Assembly: GCA_028023455.1 (NCBI GenBank)
Contig: JAQFVV010000050.1
Location: forward strand, 2,792,626 to 2,856,625
Length of the DNA: 64,000 nucleotides
From: Epiperipatus broadwayi
Taxonomy: Eukaryota > Onychophora > Udeonychophora > Euonychophora > Peripatidae
Direction of reading: 5' to 3'
Positions 61,091-64,000 of the stretch are shown one piece after another; position 1 is the stretch's first letter; each line of letters begins with the position of its first letter. A program made the translations under genes and the position numbers. Under the pieces are notes generated by a model that did no database searches, had not been told where the DNA came from, and saw only the letters and a list, made by a program, of their open reading frames with translations.

Positions 61091-61497
61091 TGTTGCAGAG
61101 GTCAAGTGACATTTAAGAAACAATATGACAGGTGTAGCTTTGATCCAGATACTTTTAGTTTTCGAGTCTATAAATCTACCAAAACCCAAAATATGATAAT
61201 GGTAGTGTTGTGTTTGGTTAGGCTTGCAAGTGGTAGTAATAGGCACAACTGATCCAAGCATATCTATTATTAATAGAGGAAAGAATCATAAACTTTTTTC
61301 CATAATGACCCATCGAGCTTTTTAAATTCATTAATCTTTTTCTTCGATCTCATTGTTTCCTTTATATATATATAATTTCTGTTTCTATCTCATGCAATTA
61401 TCACTTTTTATTATCGTAATATCGAAAGAAATTCAAAATAGTTTAAAAACAAACTATCATACTTAATGCAAGTATATTGTCTATACAGAACTTAATA

Positions 61498-61690
61498 TAA
61501 TTTAGAAGGGGTTTGAACTCAGACTTTTAAGCTTTCTATAGCTGTCCACTCCATCTTATACAACACATATATTGAAGAATTTTTTATCCTTTTCACATGT
61601 ATGTGGTCATGTGTATCAGTTATGTAAAATGGAATGGTTTGCTGTAGGGTACTTGAAAGTCTGAATTCAAATCCCGACTAAAATACTGTT
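61498..61690. repeat. Family E tRNA-like ends, inverted pair
   Basis: The left half (GGGTTTGAACTCAGACTTTT) and right half (AAAGTCTGAATTCAAATCCC) are inverse copies joined at CACATGTATGTGGTCATGTG. Each carries the B-box-like end. No hammerhead core is present. Confidence 0.65.
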
Positions 61691-63169
61691 TTTCGAATAT
61701 ATCTGACCTATATTATTATATAAATCTATGTGCAATGGCCCTAAGGGAAATTACAAGTAATGCCTTGAAGAGAAAAGTAGTGTACACATATATGCTATTT
61801 ATATATAATTATATCGATCGGAAAGCATGCACTCACGGAATAAAAATTTTCTGTGAGTGTGCGTGCTTAATTGTAGTTGCAAATTAAATTTTAGGTAATA
61901 ACTGTGAACAGTTAATAATTTTAATTTAAACTAATGAATGTGTGCCATTTAGTTTCTGCTGAGGGATAGGTTTGTTCTCTCCGGAAATATATCGTTTGAA
62001 TGGATTTTGTAATTTACTAGTGATTCATTATTTCCGTATTTTATTTTTTCGTACCTACAATAAACATTTAAAATTCTTTAATTAATTGTAAAAGATGATA
62101 AAACGCTTTGCAGTACAATTTTTTTCTTCTATTGAATTATATATATGTTAAAAAAAGAATGTAACATTTATTAAAAAAGGCAAAATAGAGAGAGAAAAAA
62201 AATTTTAAAAAATAAATACAAACTATTTGAAAAACATACTTTTACATTTTTATTTATAAAAATCGAAAATCCTTTCGTTTACAGAAAATTCAATAAAACA
62301 ATCAATGAAGTTACTTCTACATAATAATTTCCAAGACATTTTAAGGTAATATCTTTTTTTCAATTTTTTTTCCTGACGTGTTTGGTTGCAGTGAAATGAT
62401 TTGCAGGTTCTGGAACTCAGGCTCCAGGGATCGAACACAGCTATGTCAGTTTCTGTGCTCTTATTTCTTACAATCTCCTATTTTTATAAATTACTTTTAG
62501 GTTTTGTAACATATGTTTTACCTTTTCTCACATATAATATATATATGAGATTGGAAAATATCATATCTTATCTAGCCTTCAGAGGTGAACTAGTTCAGAT
62601 TCCTTCCTTACCTGATCGGATTAAGCATTCATTGATACTAATCAATGAGCAAACAGATAGATAAAAATCAGCCATTGATTAGTATGGTCCAATAGGCAGT
62701 GATGCTCTCTGAACCCAGTTGCTTCCAGTGAGGTTGAGTACCTGGCAATAAATAGTCAGCCTTTTTGGAGGTAAGAAGAAAACGTCTGTCTGACCTAACT
62801 GACAGAATACATTCTCCTTTGAAGTCTCTGCTATCAGTGAGCATTTCCCTTATAGCCATTATGCTATGGGACTATGCAGTGAGGCAAATCCATAATAGAA
62901 TTGGAAGCTGCAAAGATCGGACTCGGACTCGACTTGAGGCAAACTGTATAGTATAGCTGGAAGAGTCATTGGACAAACTCATGAGGCAGGCTGTTACATA
63001 CAGCTGGAAGCGAGTCAAGTCTGTCAGGGACCACTGACCCTGCATTAATTGGGATTATATACATAGCAATATATTTATTGATTTGTATATTATGTAATAA
63101 TATTTAATCCTAATAAATTACATTAATTGAACTTCAGGTGTTCGTATTTTTTGTTACCGTTGATTTGTG
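61691..63169. other. No gene; GC-richer block at 62370-63050
   Basis: 62370-63050 is richer in G+C than its surroundings, with two GCTGGAAG-A/C-GAGTCA-like repeats (62958 and 63003) and CAGTGAGGCAAATCC. Small open frames on both strands match nothing I recognise. It may be a separate insertion of unknown type. Confidence 0.4.
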
Positions 63170-63510
63170 TCTGCAATCCAGACCAAACAGAACAGAAAGC
63201 TTAAATGAAATACAATAAGACACTTCAAAACTTATCACTAAGTTTAGAGAAATGTATATTGGGAATAAAAAAGGAGGGATAAGAAATGTTATCATTGAAA
63301 AAAGACATTTAAATGAAACTGATGTAGATATATTACTAGAAGAAATGACTATAGATTGACATTTGAAGTGAGATGTATGAATAATCAAATTTGCTCAATT
63401 AGCATGGAGAAAAGAAGTTATATGCTGAAAAAACTACTTAAATTTGGATAGATTTTTATGGAAGTGAATCAGTAATAATTAAAAGAGATGATGATGATAT
63501 GTAATTGTTT
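63170..63510 (+). mobile_element. RTE LINE 3' relic
   Basis: A decayed plus-strand version of the RTE C-terminus: a MYIGNKKGGIRNVI-like stretch (compare MLGVTRRDRKRNV) and the LKFG end followed by the GATGATGATGAT tail at about 63486-63500. Confidence 0.65.
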
Positions 63511-63659
63511 AAATATTTAAAAATACATAAGGAAAAATATCTGTTATTAGATTCATCTGTTTATTATCATCTACTTAATAAACAAACCATTTGTTGAATC
63601 ATTTAAATTTTTATTTGACCATAAAATCTTTCTTATCTAGTTATATATTTTTTATCTAT

Positions 63660-64000
<341 letters not shown>

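Overview
The window is very AT-rich animal nuclear DNA with no recognisable host protein-coding gene. It contains none of the hallmarks of a bacterial or viral genome. Almost all interpretable sequence is transposable-element debris: RTE-type LINEs, at least two other LINE groups, a Gypsy-like pol relic, Penelope-like elements (PLEs) with a GIY-YIG endonuclease, short inverted-repeat elements, one tRNA-headed SINE with a clean target-site duplication, and long AAT, TATC and TA microsatellites. The mix fits an invertebrate animal; a mollusc or a chelicerate are both reasonable guesses, but the sequence alone does not settle it.

The most interesting layer is a set of short repeat families, named A to E here. 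Four of them (A, B, D, E) carry type I hammerhead ribozyme (HHR) motifs. The intact-core copies have a CUGANGA core, a helix II, GAAA, a very short or palindromic helix III, the cleavage dinucleotide UC, and a helix I whose two strands pair. The best are at 57456-57502 and 56879-56924 (family B), 3214-3255 (family A) and 31533-31572 (family D). Families A, B and D also show head-to-tail units of about 450, 426 and 374 bp. Small tandem units with HHRs that have a tiny helix III match the published retrozymes and PLE terminal repeats, which are thought to move through circular RNA using PLE machinery. PLE coding remnants lie in the same window at 5.2-6.1, 10.2-11.0 and 20.7-22.3 kb.

Layout: 0-1 kb, RTE relic; 1.3-4.1 kb, family A copies including a tandem pair, microsatellites and a tRNA-like SINE; 5.2-6.1 kb, palindromic PLE; 6.1-6.7 kb, Gypsy pol relic; 7.4-9.4 kb, RTE tails and family A; 10-11 kb, hammerhead-like motif and PLE; 13.4-15 kb, inverted-repeat element and tandem family A; 17.2-24.2 kb, a LINE tail, then an old RTE on the minus strand carrying four later insertions; 25-31 kb, LINE tails, the SINE and another RTE relic; 31.2-33.9 kb, TATC array, family D and LINE relic; 34-37 kb, a family A remnant, an inverted-repeat pair and three long AAT arrays with a probable assembly artefact; 37.6-40.9 kb, nearly full-length RTE; 42.5-43.7 kb, families E and B; 47.4-47.8 kb, family A palindrome with target duplication; 48.9-51.5 kb, RTE with a 5' inversion and target duplication; 54.8-57.7 kb, families C and B as palindromes; 58-61.7 kb, family E and decayed repeats; 63.2-64 kb, RTE relic and TATC array.

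None of the coding remnants looks fully functional. The RTE copies at 37.9 and 48.9 kb are the youngest: they are very similar to each other and each has only a few disabling lesions. Boundaries and identities were judged by eye; no database search or folding program was run.
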